A stretch of DNA of 64,000 nt from Bolinopsis microptera. Taxonomy: Eukaryota; Ctenophora; Tentaculata; Lobata; Bolinopsidae. The first letter of the stretch is position 1. Every line of letters starts with the position of its first letter. The translations under genes were made by a program, and so were the position numbers. The DNA lies in contig NC_087084.1 of NCBI RefSeq assembly GCF_026151205.1, forward strand, positions 9,420,894 to 9,484,893. Direction: 5' to 3'. Positions 1 through 17,900 of this stretch are shown here, piece after piece. The notes under the pieces are model-generated. The model was not told the origin of the DNA. It was given only the letters and a program-made list of their open reading frames with translations, and did not search any database.

Positions 1-143
1 AAAAAATAATTTATAGTTTCATCTTCAAATTTCATATACAGTGCACACTACGCAAGGTCATTAAATACTTAAAACGTGATAAAAATCAACGTATAAATCT
101 GCTCTCATAAAGCGCTTGGCTAAAAATAAGTTACAATAAAAAA

Positions 144-239
144 CAGCCCTCAATTCACAAACTTTACGACTGCCCCAGCAGCGTCATCAAACAGCCCTCA
201 ATTCACAAACTTTACGACTGCCCCAGCAGCGTCATCAAA
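144..239. repeat. 48-bp tandem duplication across the SUCLG2 stop codon
   Basis: A 48-bp unit occurs twice head to tail with no visible mismatch (second copy begins at 192). The second copy contains the last codons and TGA stop (198-200) of SUCLG2; the first copy is downstream of the stop on the minus strand, so the protein is unchanged and the 3' UTR begins with a copy of the C-terminal coding sequence. Confidence 0.9.
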
Positions 240-1733
240 CTCATCATAAGCTTTCATATCTAGTCCAGATTCACCTAAAAGTTTCCGGGCAGCCTCCATA
301 TTAGACCCCTTTAATCTTACCACAAGGGGCAATTCCAAACCAGTCTTATTACAAGCATTTATTATACCAGTAGCTATAACTTTGCAGTCCACGATCCCGC
401 CGAAGATATTAACAAAAATGGCCTTGACAGCTGGGTCCCTGGTTAAAAGATTGAACGCTTTCTCAACCTGGGATTCCTGGACACTACCACCCACATCCAG
501 GAAGTTAGCAGGCGAACCACCGTGTAGTTGGATGATATCCATGGTGGCCATGGCCAGGCCAGCACCGTTAACCAAACAGGCGATGTTGCCCTCCATGGCT
601 ATGTAGTTTAGGTCATGTTTAGCTGCTTCCAGCTCTCTCGGGTCCGTCTCACTTGTGTCCTCCATTTCAAATATATCCTTCTGTCGGAACTGGGCATTAT
701 CGTCGAAGTTCATCTTCGCGTCGAAACATACAACCTCGTTTTCGTCTGTTAGACCGAATGGATTAACTTCAACTTGTGTAGCGTCAACTCCGATGAAAAG
801 TTCGTACAGCTTCTTGATTTCTCGGGCAGCTTGTGGAATGGCGTCGCCCTCAAATTCAAGTTTATGCGCAAGATCCACAGCAGCTTCATCGCTGATACCC
901 TCGAAAATATCAACTGGGATCTTGAAAACACGTTCAGGAGTTTTCTCTGCCACCTCCTCAATGTCAACCCCACCATCAGGACTGGCAATAATGACCGGAC
1001 CTCCGTATGCTCGGTCCAACACTATCGCCAGATAGGTCTCCTTAACAATGTTCAGAGCCTTGGCTACCATTACATTACTCACCGGACTGCCCTCAGCGCC
1101 GGTTTGCTTAGTTACTAAATTAAAACCTATCATCTTCTCGGTTAGCTGGCCGATCTCACTCGGTTCCTTGCTTAGTTTCACTCCTCCTTTTAAACCAGAA
1201 CTAAAGGTACCTTTACCTCGCCCTCCAGCTAGAATCTGAGCTTTTAAAACGATCTCATTTGCTCCACGTTCATTTAACATGATGTGAGCTTTCTCTGCAG
1301 CGTCTGGCCCGGATTTAGCGACCAGGAAAGGCTGGATTGTCACTCCGTACTTGTCCATTAGGCCTTTACTCTGGTACTCCTGGAGAAGAAACATGAAAAC
1401 TTACTGGTACTAGCCATGTCTGCTATTTCTTTTAAGACATTAGTTAAATTAAAACCAGGTGCAGAATATCCAGGATATTATAAGGTTACTACTTTGCGAA
1501 TCAAGAAACTAGATTTACGGTACATGAATAACATGGGTAGTTCATTATTGTCTAGCGCACGCGCACTATGACACGTGTCTGTGCGTTATGACACGTGTCT
1601 TCAGTGCAATTTAACACGTATATTGTGTACAATGATCTTATAATTACTTAAACGGCAAACGAACCTGCAAGTTAAGGCACCGTGCTAGGCAAGGTTGGAG
1701 ACATCTAGTTCTCCGGAGTAAGGAGGTCGCCAT
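198..1733 (-). CDS. SUCLG2: Succinate-CoA ligase beta subunit, probably GDP-forming, mitochondrial
   Basis: Two coding exons, 1665..1733 and 198..1379, give 416 residues (the human GDP-forming subunit is slightly longer). Exon 1 starts in good context and encodes a 23-residue, Arg-rich, acid-free leader typical of a mitochondrial transit peptide ending in LNLQ; its donor (CAG then gttcgt) joins in phase 0 to an acceptor after a pyrimidine tract (ttctccag), giving the family-typical NLQEYQSK junction. The ATP-grasp nucleotide-binding part shows GGRGKG near residue 76; the C-terminal CoA-ligase part shows NGAGLAMAT, NFLDVGG and VNIFGGI. The enzyme is the nucleotide-binding half of the TCA-cycle heterodimer that converts succinyl-CoA to succinate with formation of a nucleoside triphosphate in the matrix. 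Resemblance to the GDP-forming paralogue looks closer than to SUCLA2, but specificity is inferred. Almost the whole mature protein lies in a single exon. Confidence 0.93.
1572..1605. promoter_or_regulatory. Two GACACGTGTC palindromes in SUCLG2 intron 1
   Basis: The palindrome GACACGTGTC, with an E-box core CACGTG, occurs twice about 24 bp apart, about 60-90 bp inside the first intron and some 130 bp from the start codon. bHLH/USF/MYC-type factors bind such cores; use here is inferred from position only. Confidence 0.4.
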
Positions 1734-2441
1734 CCTGCTAATATGAAACGTTTATATTACAATTTATCAATTGTTTAATCTATCGGTCAACAACGATCAT
1801 CGATACTTGTGATATTCGATTGAGGTATACACTTTAATTTTCAGACAGGATTAGAATCGACTGTTGAGAAGTATCTGCTTCATTTCATTATTATTTAAAC
1901 AAATATTTAAAGCAATAAAATATGATGTTTTCAAAAAATCAAATTTATATATTAGATATATTCAGATCAAACAATTGAGTTGCTTTCATTGCTTTCAGTC
2001 ATTAAAGTGGACTAGCCAAATTAACTATGGTCCTACGGAAAAATAATTAAACATAAAAAGCAAATAATTGTGCAGTAAACTCGATATTTTGAGGGGAAAA
2101 ATTGGCAAAGAATTTGGACCACGTTCTTCAGACCATTGTTATGGTTTTTAACAATCTATACTTGAAATAATAAATCGTTAAATTTACTTCATATTAAGGA
2201 TTTTCTCATATTCTTTACACAATTTTAAATTATTATACACATTGAACAAAGACCACTACGGGGCGTTCAGAAAAGAGGCTTCCTGTTCTGGCTCATGTAG
2301 TAGGAGCATATCGCTCGATCTCATGCAGCATATAAAAAGTCCATGCCATACTACAAACATTCGCTCTTTTCTGAAAACACAGTTCCACATTCAATAATAT
2401 AGGGGGACGTGCGCGATGGAGGCAGGAGGAGTCAGTCAGGT

Positions 2442-7847
<5,406 letters not shown>

Positions 7848-8099
7848 CTACTATCAATTAGATAATGTGTTAATTGTTTAATTAGGTAACATTATATCAA
7901 GTTGTAGAGTCGAGGTCATTCCGAGATGAGGTGTTGAGTTCGTCAGATTAGAGTTAGATTCATTTGTCTTTGTTAGGTCGGTGTGTGTCCGGTAAAAGTA
8001 TTGTAACCAATTTTATACATTAATCGGATGTGGTGATTAGTGTCAATGAAAGGATTGGATTACTGGTGAAGTGAGTGACGAGTATAAAACATCACACAA

Positions 8100-8163
8100 C
8101 ATCACCACACGTGTCACATCACATCACCACACGTGACACGCCACATCACCACACGTGACACGA
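8100..8163. repeat. Three short repeats with CACGTG cores beside ARF exon c
   Basis: The phrase catcaccacacgtg is repeated three times within about 62 bp, each with an E-box core CACGTG. It lies just inside the intron that follows exon c. Could be a simple tandem repeat or an enhancer for the internal promoters; only the repetition is seen. Confidence 0.6.
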
Positions 8164-8209
8164 GCTTCACAAAACAACTTACACACAAAACAACACATTC
8201 CAGACATAC

Positions 8210-8357
8210 CAACGGTTGGGACGGTCCCAATGAATCTGTTAAGTTTAAGCTGGTACAAAATACTTGACTTCCCGGCAGCGTCCAGTCCCAACATCAGGAG
8301 TTTAGCGTCGGGGACCCCTTTAAAAAGATGCACTATGTTGCTCAAAAAGTTACCCAT
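8210..8357 (-). CDS. ARF alternative first coding exon c, diverged
   Basis: Encodes 49 codons plus one base starting MGNFLSNIVHLFKGVPDAKL, with P-loop GLDAAGKSS (Ser where exons a/b have the second Thr) and RFIGTVPTVG in place of [11 protein letters not shown]; phase-1 donor gtatgt. It is the most distal first exon. The myristoylation glycine and the switch-I-side threonine are kept. The P-loop-flanking residues diverge toward ARF-like proteins, so it could be the first exon of a separate ARL gene, but no other exon 2 exists between it and the shared exons. Best reading: a third isoform-specific first exon of the same locus. Confidence 0.75.
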
Positions 8358-9422
8358 AACAACAATGTGTTTACAGGCGAGTATTTACAAGTGATATTAC
8401 AATTAAACGTAAGAGTTAAAGTGGTGAGTAGTTGTAGCTAGATTGAGTTGTGTCACACTTGTGCTAAATAAACATTAGCCACATTTCGTTGGACAGCTGC
8501 CAAGATCATTAGTAATTTTGCTTCCTGTCATTTAACTTAAAACAACTTTGATACCATGGAATGCAAATGGAGCGTAAAAACCAATCACACTGCTAAAAGG
8601 GCTTGAACAATAACAATAAACGCCAGTAAGTTTTAGACATCATAGAATACAAAGATGAAACATAACAATAGCACACAAACACACACACTGTACACTAACC
8701 CCCCAATAAAGCAACACATGACTTGCAACATGATGTCACAAGAGGCCACGTCTACGAAACACAGAGAGAGAGAGGAACCGAAATGGTGGTGTGAGTAAGG
8801 GAGCGAGTGTGTGACTTATCACGTGACTGAACACGTGGCTTACCGTGGTATGCTATGTGATGTATCAAGTTACATTGTGAGACTCGTGAGGTGTGTGGGT
8901 GCAAGGTGTTTATTTGGGGTGATCTTATCAGTTTGTAAATGTGGACTTAAGTAAGTACAGCTGAGATGGATTGAAATGAAGTTAGAATAACTGTTAATTA
9001 TTATATGTGACAGTGTGTATGTGGATTGTGGGTTATATTGAGCTGGTTCATCAGATAAGAATTCTGGGGAATTCTAAATTGGCACCATAGCAACATGAAT
9101 ATTGAATATTTACAGAATATTGAGAATGTGACGGTTCAATTTTTAAAAGAGACAATGATCAATTTTGAGAAGTGACTGTTTGAAAGCAATGAGACAGCAT
9201 AATCTTTCAACCCAAATGTCAATAAAACTATGAACACAATATCATTTCAACAACAACAACAGAAACTGTATACAAACTATATTTGTTTTTTCAAGTTTAT
9301 CAACAAGACTAGGTATAGGAAGAACTTAGTGTTAAGCCAGAAGCGAAATGGGAACATGTGAGTGTATGTTAAAAATGTTCGTAAATGTTTAATATTACAG
9401 ACATTTCTCAACATAGGTTATA

Positions 9423-9432
9423 TTTATTTATT
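9423..9432 (-). terminator. Polyadenylation signal of SSR3
   Basis: Two overlapping AATAAA hexamers on the minus strand, about 125 bp downstream of the SSR3 stop codon. Between 8358 and 9555 nothing else coding is seen. Confidence 0.6.
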
Positions 9433-9555
9433 ATCAAGTGTTAAAATCTGATAAAAAGAACCATATACAGTTACCCAGTCTAGTACAATCAATGTAGGGT
9501 AGCATTATAATTATATTATGCTGTGTCCCTAGTTAATAATTAAGGTCTATGTAAT

Positions 9556-10107
9556 TTAACCGGAGCTAGTGGACAGGAAAGCGACGACACAAGCAGAGGT
9601 AACAGAGGATCCGAGGTAGTTGGCACCGGGACTGAAGTTTTTCAGGACGTAGAAACTAAGGATGATAGTGAGGAAGAGGAAGAGAGCGTTGTTGTAGAAA
9701 ATGCTGAAGTGAGTAGCTTCCAGATCAGCAACTTCGGTCTTCTTGAAGAGGACTCTGTCGTCCTTCTCCTTCTTTACTGTCTTCTTCTTCTCGCTGGAAG
9801 CATCAGCAACCTGCTGCATAACCTCAGCGGTAACTCCAGCGTGTCTTCTCTGTGCAATCTTATGTTTAAGAGAATATTTCACATTCTTGTACGCAAGAGA
9901 CAAGAGGAATGTGGAGATGATGGTGACAATACCAAACATGATACCGTAGGTGTTCAGCTCCAGCTGCTGGATTCTCCAGAACAACCACATTGGCAATGCT
10001 GAGACAAACAGAGCATTGAGATGGAAGAGGATGGAAGTACTCCTGGGGACGGTTCTAGAGAAATCAGCCAACAGGATCTCTTCTTCCGCAGTAAGGGGTG
10101 CAGACAT
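9556..10107 (-). CDS. SSR3: Translocon-associated protein subunit gamma
   Basis: A 183-residue protein in one uninterrupted coding exon, close to the usual TRAP-gamma length. TRAP-gamma is the four-pass subunit of the TRAP complex, which sits beside Sec61 in the ER membrane and helps insert some nascent chains. Visible support: N-terminal acidic segment followed by LLADFSRTVPRSTS; hydrophobic helices near residues 27-45 and 54-72; the conserved cytosolic segment AYKNVKYSLKHKIAQRR; a Lys-rich linker (residues 105-120); FKKTEVADLEAT; then FSIFYNNALFL leading into two C-terminal helices and the ending LSTSSG. A tttatt/tttatt pair at 9423-9432 reads as overlapping AATAAA signals on the minus strand about 125 bp past the stop. 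A possible 5' UTR acceptor (ttccttcag) lies 10 bp before the ATG. Confidence 0.93.
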   Translation of the reverse strand: MSAPLTAEEEILLADFSRTVPRSTSILFHLNALFVSALPMWLFWRIQQLELNTYGIMFGIVTIISTFLLSLAYKNVKYSLKHKIAQRRHAGVTAEVMQQVADASSEKKKTVKKEKDDRVLFKKTEVADLEATHFSIFYNNALFLFLTIILSFYVLKNFSPGANYLGSSVTSACVVAFLSTSSG

Positions 10108-10213
10108 GGTTGCTACTGAAGGAAGGTTGGGTTGTTAATATTTGAAATTCAATATTTTTAGCAAGTGAGATTTAATAGTAAAATAGTCAATGAAAGAAGT
10201 GATATTTTCCAAA

Positions 10214-10412
10214 GTACAATAAAACCATGATTTACCGTGGAGTTTGGGGGAAAGGAAACATCTGCAGTAAATCAGGGTTTGCGGTAAATTGGGGTTTTGT
10301 TTGTTTACATTAAACATGTAAAGCCCTATTTGAAGTAAAAGAAATGGCCACGGTATATCAGGGTTTGCAGTGAATTGAGACACGTTAAATCAGGGTTATA
10401 CTGAAGTACATC
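10214..10412. repeat. MITE-like block upstream of SSR3 with repeated taaatcagggttt motif
   Basis: The motif (g)taaatcagggttt or close variants recurs at about 10268, 10351 and 10385, with ggtaaattgggg between, and an inverted counterpart (aaccatgatttaccgtgg) near the left edge. Ends are roughly inverted copies. It sits 110-300 bp upstream of the SSR3 start, so it overlaps the probable promoter. The stretch from 10413 to 11350 shows nothing else recognisable. Confidence 0.4.
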
Positions 10413-12589
10413 TACACACAATTTATTTGTTCAAGAATTCTCCTAGAATGGCAATATTTACAAAAAAGAGTCATGCCTATTGAAATGCACAACTTCTCTT
10501 TCTGGAAATTTTTAAAACTGCACTGAAGGAAATCACAGCAGAAAATTTCACACAAACCTGATGAATTTTACACAAAACAATATTTTTGGATGACCTTAGA
10601 AGCATCTATTAAGTCTCATTCCACCCATTTGATCATTTGGCTAAGCTCTGAACAAAAAAGTCTTTTTGAGTAGCTACTCTAGCTTAAAAAAGAAGGAGCT
10701 CTTCCATTTAAAATAAGATTACTCTTTAAATATGGTATATCAACAAAAAAAAGCGTAAATGGATGTTTTTTAAATCCAAACACTTAATATTTAAAGTGTG
10801 TGTGTGCTGTCAGTTAACCTTGTTTTGACAGTGAATATTGCTGGGATGAGGTACATTTTGCCAAATCCGATTCCTCATAAAAGACCTACAATTCGGAAGA
10901 GGGGCACCCTTCTGAAAAGGCAACACTAGATCTCTCTGGTACAGGGCTGTGGGGTCCAATTGATGGCTAGTGGTTATTAGAACGGCCTTGTGATCGGATG
11001 GTAACTAATTCGATACAGTACAGTATGGTTTACAGTACATTACCATGCACTGTACGGAATAAAAATAATAAATCTATACAGTCACATTGTTGAAACAACT
11101 ATGGTTCCTTATTGTGGGCTGAATGTGTGTCCTGTCGATGAAAACGCTCCTTGTTAAAATGTATAAAACCTATCTGAGTGACGTGACTGCATTAACATTT
11201 TTAATAAACAATGACTTCTACAACGTTAGAACAATATGCATAGATACTTGGGTACAAAGATCAAATAGAACAAAATGCAGCTTTCTATTTTCTGACTTGA
11301 CAGAGATATTTCTCACAGCCTCTTGAGCCATCAATCCAAGAGTTGAATCAGTTAAATGCAGTGGCGTAACGTTACTTTTTGGCGCCCCCCCGCTCAACTC
11401 AAAAAGCGCCCCCCTTTCTGGAGCGCGCTCGCTTCGCTCGCTAGATTTGTCCGAGGGCCGTTGCCATCACAATTTTTTAATTTTAAAACGGAATATAAAT
11501 GTGTGCCAATAAAATTTAAATTTGGAAAGTGAGAAGCCGCGCGCAAATAATTTTACATGTAAGCCGCGCGATTTAGTAATTTAATCGCCAGTAATTTGCG
11601 CATGATTGTTTTCGCGTTGGATAAAATATTATCTCGTGATACCTGTTAACTGTTGTGATTGGACTATGCAGAGTGACGACGCGTTATGGTAATAATAAAT
11701 GTATCATGTACTGGACACTAATAATAAGTCGGTTACACAATGTCAGAATCTTGTTCGCGTTTCACTGTCGTTTGACATTAGACATTACATTCGAAACAGC
11801 CGTTAGGTAATTTGTCATTTGTCTGATTAGTGGTGTTACTGTTAATTTGCGATAAACAATGAAACAATTTTGTGAATTGTGTGTTTCATATTGTTAGTGT
11901 AACGAGGAGAACTGTTTTAAGCTGCTGTATATGTTACAAAAATTTATACTATATTAAGGTTACCGGTTGTTCATGTAAATTGTAATCATCAATGGGGTAA
12001 AATATCAAATATGCCGTACTTAGTTTACGCGAACATTATGCGAATGTATGTTATTATAAATATCCTCACAGCTGGTCGAATATGTAGAACTGCATTGGGA
12101 GTCTGGGCGGTGTACAATCAATATTTACTACTGAGTTGTTTTAGCAGTTTCTACGTTTAGCTCAGTCTTTATTACGAGGAACTGATTCAGTGGAGATAAG
12201 TCAATTTTGTAGGACTCATTTTAGTCGAAGTTTAGACTTTAGGCAACGATGCCGTTTCTTACTTGTCCGTTGTCGCAGGTTAATATTATTCATATGTTAT
12301 TGATAATGATAACTGTGTTCAATGAGGAGTGTTGGTTGGTGTCTTCTAGATGTGTGTAGTCTGTAGATGATAACATCGATAGAATAATACTGAATATTAT
12401 AGGTACTGATCATGATTGGTAGTACTCTTAAACTTGGTAGTACTCTTAAACTGTTTGCACTTCAGTGTTGAGAAACACTGAGAAATTATGTAATGTTGGT
12501 TGTTAGTTAATTTCGTTCTGTATTGAATTGGTAAGTTTGTCAGAAACATAATGTAGCTAATAGGATATAATAGAACGTTACTCGTTTTA

Positions 12590-13690
12590 TTAAGCAAATC
12601 GTCGAGGAAACAAATATTACACACTGAGTGTAACAGTAAACTAATGTATGGGACACACCTTAGAAACACTTAATAACTGATTTATAACCGATCATATCCT
12701 TGACGCTCCATTGGGACAGTTACCATGGCAACATACGGGGGATTCGGGGAATGGTTAAAGAATTCTACTGACAAGCTTGATCAGTAAAACATTACTGCCG
12801 CTAGATTACAAGTATGCCACGTCATTTCAAGGCAATGAGATAGATCAGTGCACTTTATACGCATTCAATTATAGCATTACTTGGTTAGCAAATCACGTGA
12901 TATCTCTGGAATTATCACCATGGTAACTGGGTAGGTGTTCAGACTCCACAGATGTAATATATAAACTGACCTCTTCGTTTTAACATCCATGTTCAACGGA
13001 TAAATGGAGCTTAAATAGTTGGTACGATCAAATGTAATCTTTACACAAATGTTTTCGTGTTATTAAGCAAATCGTCGAGGAAACAAATATTACACACTGA
13101 GTGTAACACTAAACTAATGTATGGGACACACCTTAGAAACACTTAATAACTGATTTATAACCGATCATATCCTTGACGCTCCATTGGGACAGTTACCATG
13201 GCAACATACGGGGGATTCGGGGAATGGTTAAAGAATTCTACTGACAAGCTTGATCAGTAAAACATTACTGCCGCTAGATTACAAGTATGCCACGTCATTT
13301 CAAGGCAATGAGATAGATCAGTGCAATTTATACGCATTCAATTATAGCATTACTTGATTAGCAAATCACGTGATATCTCTGGAATTATCACCATGGTAAC
13401 TGGGTAGGTGTTCAGACTCCACAGATGTAATATATCAACTGACCTCTTCGTTTTAACATCCATGTTCAACGGATAAATGGAGCTTAAATAGTTGGTACGA
13501 TCAAATGTAATCTTTACACAAATGTTTTCGTGTTATTAAGCAAATCGTCGAGGAAACAAATATTACACACTGAGTGTAACACTAAACTAATGTATGGGAC
13601 ACACCTTAGAAACACTTAATAACCGATTTATAATCGATCATATCCTTGACGCTCCGTTGGGACAGTTACCATGGCAACATACGGGGGAAT
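12590..13690. repeat. 473-bp tandem repeat, about 2.3 copies, inside the hAT element
   Basis: The string taagcaaatcgtcgagg recurs at 12591, 13064 and 13537, a period of exactly 473 bp, with very few differences between copies. It contains several overlapping near-palindromic phrases (taccatggcaac, tcaccatggtaac). Non-coding. Confidence 0.92.
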
Positions 13691-14553
13691 GGTGAACTTA
13701 TATATTATACAATTGAAAAGTGCGTGTGTGAGCTGTACTCACTGTAGTCTGTACTGATTGTCCATTATCTAATGCTGTTAGCGAGTTTTTATGGTAGTAT
13801 GGACTATGGTTGTTACCAGATGATGATGTTAAACATTTAAATGTATACTTTTCTATTTATTGGTAGTTGTTCGAATGATTATTGTTATTTGTTAGAACTT
13901 GCAGTTGTAGCCGACTTTGTTTTGCTGCCAGAAGTAGTAATGATTTGAAATGGCTGTTGTATGGTGTCACAACTAGTAACTACAAAGAGTGACCTATTTT
14001 TGTAGGAATTGTTTCCGTACGTTTAAAAAAAATGTATTAATGAACAAACCTTTACATTAATGAAATTCCCGGATATAGCAATTAGCATGTGTTTATATGA
14101 ACTACATGCCGAATGCCGATATGTGTGGAGTGTGGTTGCTCACTGTATATGCAGAGTTGGGATGTGACTGAAAACATTGAAGTAAGTATTGAGGTTTATT
14201 TTGAATCATGTAAATAGCTTTAATATTGTGGCATCTGTGGAGTTATGTTAGGTATTATGCCATCAGCCATGTGGTGAAATTTGTAGAAGGAAGTGGTTTA
14301 CAGATTTATTTGTAAATTAACATCAAATTTCCCAAATCAGGTTTCGTTACCGTTGGAAGATTTCATGTACATAGTACATACTATGCAAAATGTGGAGTCA
14401 ATTGTACGCTGACGAAAGCTGCAAAACAACTGAGCCAGCTCCACAAGCACGACCTGACTGAAGCATTAAATCTTATTTGTCTGTGAATATTTCGCTACGT
14501 AGTTTGTCAGCCTTCAATTTGATTTTGGTGCCAATCTGAATAACTGTACAGCC

Positions 14554-14760
14554 AGTGCTGAAAAATCCTTTAGCAAACTGAAGCTATTTAAAAACTCCGA
14601 AGCACAATGGGTAACTAAACGATAGATTAAGCAGTTTACAGTTTAGCCATCATCTCAATCAAGAACTTAACAGCAAGACAACTTGACAAGAAAGAGCTGG
14701 CCCAATTTGATGCTCTTTCCAAACCTAAGAGAGTTGCTTGGAATATGAACTGTACGGTAA
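14554..14760 (+). pseudogene. hAT transposase C-terminal remnant
   Basis: Reading from 14554 gives SAEKSFSKLKLFKNSEA, which matches the conserved C-terminal dimerisation (hATC) signature of ZMYM-type hAT transposases, usually SAERSFSKLKLIKNxLRS. Stops and frame shifts follow at once, and no upstream catalytic region is legible. Confidence 0.75.
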
Positions 14761-15984
14761 TGTAAATATTATGTAGTATTGAAAAATGTAAATTGATTTT
14801 TATTTCCATATTTTTATCTGTTATTGCTACCTGTTAGATGTTGGTGTTTTATTTTTGAAGTATCATTAATACTACAATAAGTGACTGCCGATGAAATTGG
14901 GATCTAAGTTAAAATTAAACATTGATATCAAAAATTGCCACAAAATCAAAACATTCTCACGCGCGAATTTTGTATACCACGTTTGTATACAAATTGCAAT
15001 ATCGTTATCACTTACCACGTGTTTTTAGCGCGCGCTGGCTGCTTGCTTTGCACTATATTTAATTTTAGAATTTTACAAATCTTACAACAGTAGCACGATA
15101 TTTAACAACTTTTGGACCTTATATACCAAGTATTTTATTACCAGGGGCGCCATATTTCTAGGGGGCGCCAAATTATGAGGAGGGGCGGCAGAATTTTGGC
15201 GCCCCCCTCTCACGGCGCCCCCCCCGCATAGCGGGGTCTGCGGGGCCTTACGTTACGCCACTGGTTAAATGGTCAGGAAAGCCATGATTGAGAGCTGAAT
15301 GGAGAAGGAGTAAGGACCCTGCCAAAAGATATTGAACCTTGAAAGGTTACACTTCGATACACGTACACAGTTGTGCACTGTAACAATTGTTCTGATCCAC
15401 GGCTTCCACACGACAGTATGTAAGATAGAATGAGCAATGGATAAGCGTCTGGCACCATTAAGCGCTTAAAAGATATCTCGTCAAGATCCTAGACAAATGA
15501 AAGCAGAATCACTCTACCGTCGTGTATGGGACATACCAATACGTGGGCGATTGTTTGGGTGCATACTTTCAACTGTTTGGGAATCCAACGAATATCAGTC
15601 GTATATCTATTTATGTGATTCAAAAGAAGATTGCACATTGCAGATATATTTTCTTAGAACGAGCAGTTTTAGTAACAAGTAAGCAATCGACCAGCTCATC
15701 TCAAAATAATAATAATAATTACAACATTTATAAACCGCCTTATAGCTAAATCATATAACTCGATATAATTTAATCCTGGAGATAAACTCCAGTGCTTTCT
15801 AAAGCGGCTCTTACATTAACTGAGCTTAGTTTAATTGAAAATTAGACATGACAAGTTCATTTTACCTATGTAAATGCAAAATCAATCAAATGCTAGAGAA
15901 AAGAAGTATGTTTTAAGTTTGGTCTTGAAAGATGTAACTGACTCAGCTGATCTTATGTCGTATGGCAAGGAATTAAATACTTTA

Positions 15985-17900
15985 GGACATGTTCAAACCT
16001 GGTTGGTGGTTTTGTTTCACTGCCAAAATGGGCGATTTTCTCATTTTTACAATAACTCCATTAATAATTACTCGATGGTCTTGAAACTTTAAGAGATGAT
16101 TATAATTGTGATAACAAATATTCTCAGGTCATCGGCTATGAATAATATTGTAAAATGGCCCAGTTATGTTGAAAAATGTAACATTTGGTTACACTTTTCA
16201 ATGGCTCAGCCAATTATTAAATTTTAAAGATTCTCGCTTCACAAAAATGTACATTAGGTATTTGCTTAGCTGTGGAATGAAAAAAGGCCCACTTTTGATT
16301 TCATAAAAAGGCCCAAAATGAAAATTTTGTAACATCTAGTTTTCATGAATCTATCTTTATAGTTTGTTACAACCACAGCTAGTGTAGGATATGTATTTAA
16401 CTCTCAAACCAGGTTATTAGTGCAGCTATTCTTGTATAAAGGCATTACCACAATCTAGGTATATGGTTCATAATCAATAAAAGGGCCATTTCTTTGAATA
16501 ACGTAACATGGTTACAAATCAGTATGTTATACAGAGTTGTTTGATCTAGTATTGGTTTTAAGTTGGTTGATGCATTAAAATAAAGACATGAAACAACTTA
16601 CGTAACAAATTTAAAAAAAGTTATTGGGACCAAATTATTGAATTTTGTAACAATTTAAATGTAATGTAATTTAAATTGACAATCCGCGACAGAACGCGGT
16701 GAATTTAATCAAATGAATATAGCTAATTAGATTAAAGGTTGGATATTTAAAAACTTTTAATTTATATATAAAATTGTATAGAAAATAGAAATTGGGCCCT
16801 ATATATTGAAATTTGTCACAATAAAATGCCAGGTCACGAGTTGATCCACTGAAATGGCAGAGTTCCATGTCCATCTGTGGACTTACAAAATTCAATGTTT
16901 TGGGCCCAACTACAAAATATGGTCAATAATATGGTTGATGGAACCCTTATGACCTAGGCAAACTGGTCTGAACTTTAAAAACTATAATATAGCTTGCCTA
17001 ACACCCCTCACACTAGGATACATACTATATACTATACTCTATATATTTACTTTCTAATGTTACATTATTCAAGTTCCGCGGCCATTTTATCAAATTATAC
17101 GAATAAGGATTGCTTTACAATTCTGTATGAGAATCTAAAAACCATGTTACCAGTACAAGAATATATTGAACATTCCAGATATATATGAGCTTTGTAGTCA
17201 AAACATAAATATGTTACAAAATTCAATGTTTTGGGCCCAAGTACAAAATTTGGTCAAGAATATGGTTGATGGAATCCTTTGTGACCTGGAAAAACTGGTC
17301 TGAACTTCAAAAACTATAATATAGCTTACCTAACACCCCTCACACTAGGGTACATACTCTATACACTTACTTTCTAATGTTACATAATTCAAGTTCCGCA
17401 GCCATTTTATCAAATTATATGAATAAGGATTGCTTCAGAATTTTGTACGAGAATCTAAAAACCATGTTACCGATACAAAAATATATTGAATATTCCAGAT
17501 ATGACCTTGGCAGTGAAAACATAAATATGTTACAGAATTCAATGTTTTGGGCCCAAGTACAAAATTCGGTCAAGAATATGGTTGATGGAACCCTTTGTGA
17601 CCTAGAAAAACTGGTCTGAACTTGAAAAACTATCAAGAAGCTTCTCTAAAAACCCATTGAAAAAGTGTAACATAGAAATGTGTTACAAAATTCAATATCC
17701 AGGGCCCCCAACTAAGCTGCTATATCTCAGGACCTGAATATGTTACAAAAATTCTGGTTCAAGGGTGCCCTCAGTCAAAGGGTCTAGTTTTTGTCAGTAG
17801 TTTCAGTTTTTCCTAAAATGTTACAGATTTCAATCTGGGGGCCCAGAAGTAATGAGTGGGAAAAATGAAACAAAACCACCAACCAGGTTTGAACACGTCC
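15985..17900. mobile_element. 1.9-kb TIR element inserted in LINE ORF2, 4-bp TSD
   Basis: Inverted ends share about 35 bp with one mismatch (GGAC, A or G, then TGTTCAAACCTGGTTGG and on). TTTA is duplicated on both sides (15981-15984, 17901-17904), and deleting element plus one TTTA restores the interrupted reading frame exactly, which proves the boundaries. The body has no long ORF and holds a roughly 316-331-bp tandem repeat, so the element is non-autonomous. Superfamily not assigned. Confidence 0.92.
16885..17700. repeat. About 320-bp tandem repeat inside the 1.9-kb element
   Basis: The phrase ttcaatgttttgggcccaa recurs at 16891, 17222 and 17538 (spacing 331 and 316), with a partial fourth near 17687. 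Between repeats the same order of short phrases is kept, including aagttccgc and ccattttatcaaattat. Confidence 0.85.

Larger units (their letters stand above)
11359..15263. mobile_element. hAT-superfamily DNA transposon, decayed, 3.9 kb
   Basis: Ends are inverted: CAGTGGCGTAACGT at the left and its reverse complement at the right. An 8-bp target duplication GTTAAATG flanks it exactly (11351-11358 and 15264-15271), diagnostic of hAT elements. Both ends are rich in ggcgccccc blocks. The only coding trace seen is the end of a transposase near 14554. Internally it carries a 473-bp tandem repeat. No intact transposase, so it is non-autonomous or dead. Confidence 0.93.

Noticed and set aside
1380-1394. 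Start codon of SUCLG2 at 1394 (MFLLQ)
   Set aside because: Those bases are the pyrimidine tract and AG of a splice acceptor; an upstream exon at 1665-1733 supplies a proper transit peptide and the conserved LNLQ/EYQSK junction.
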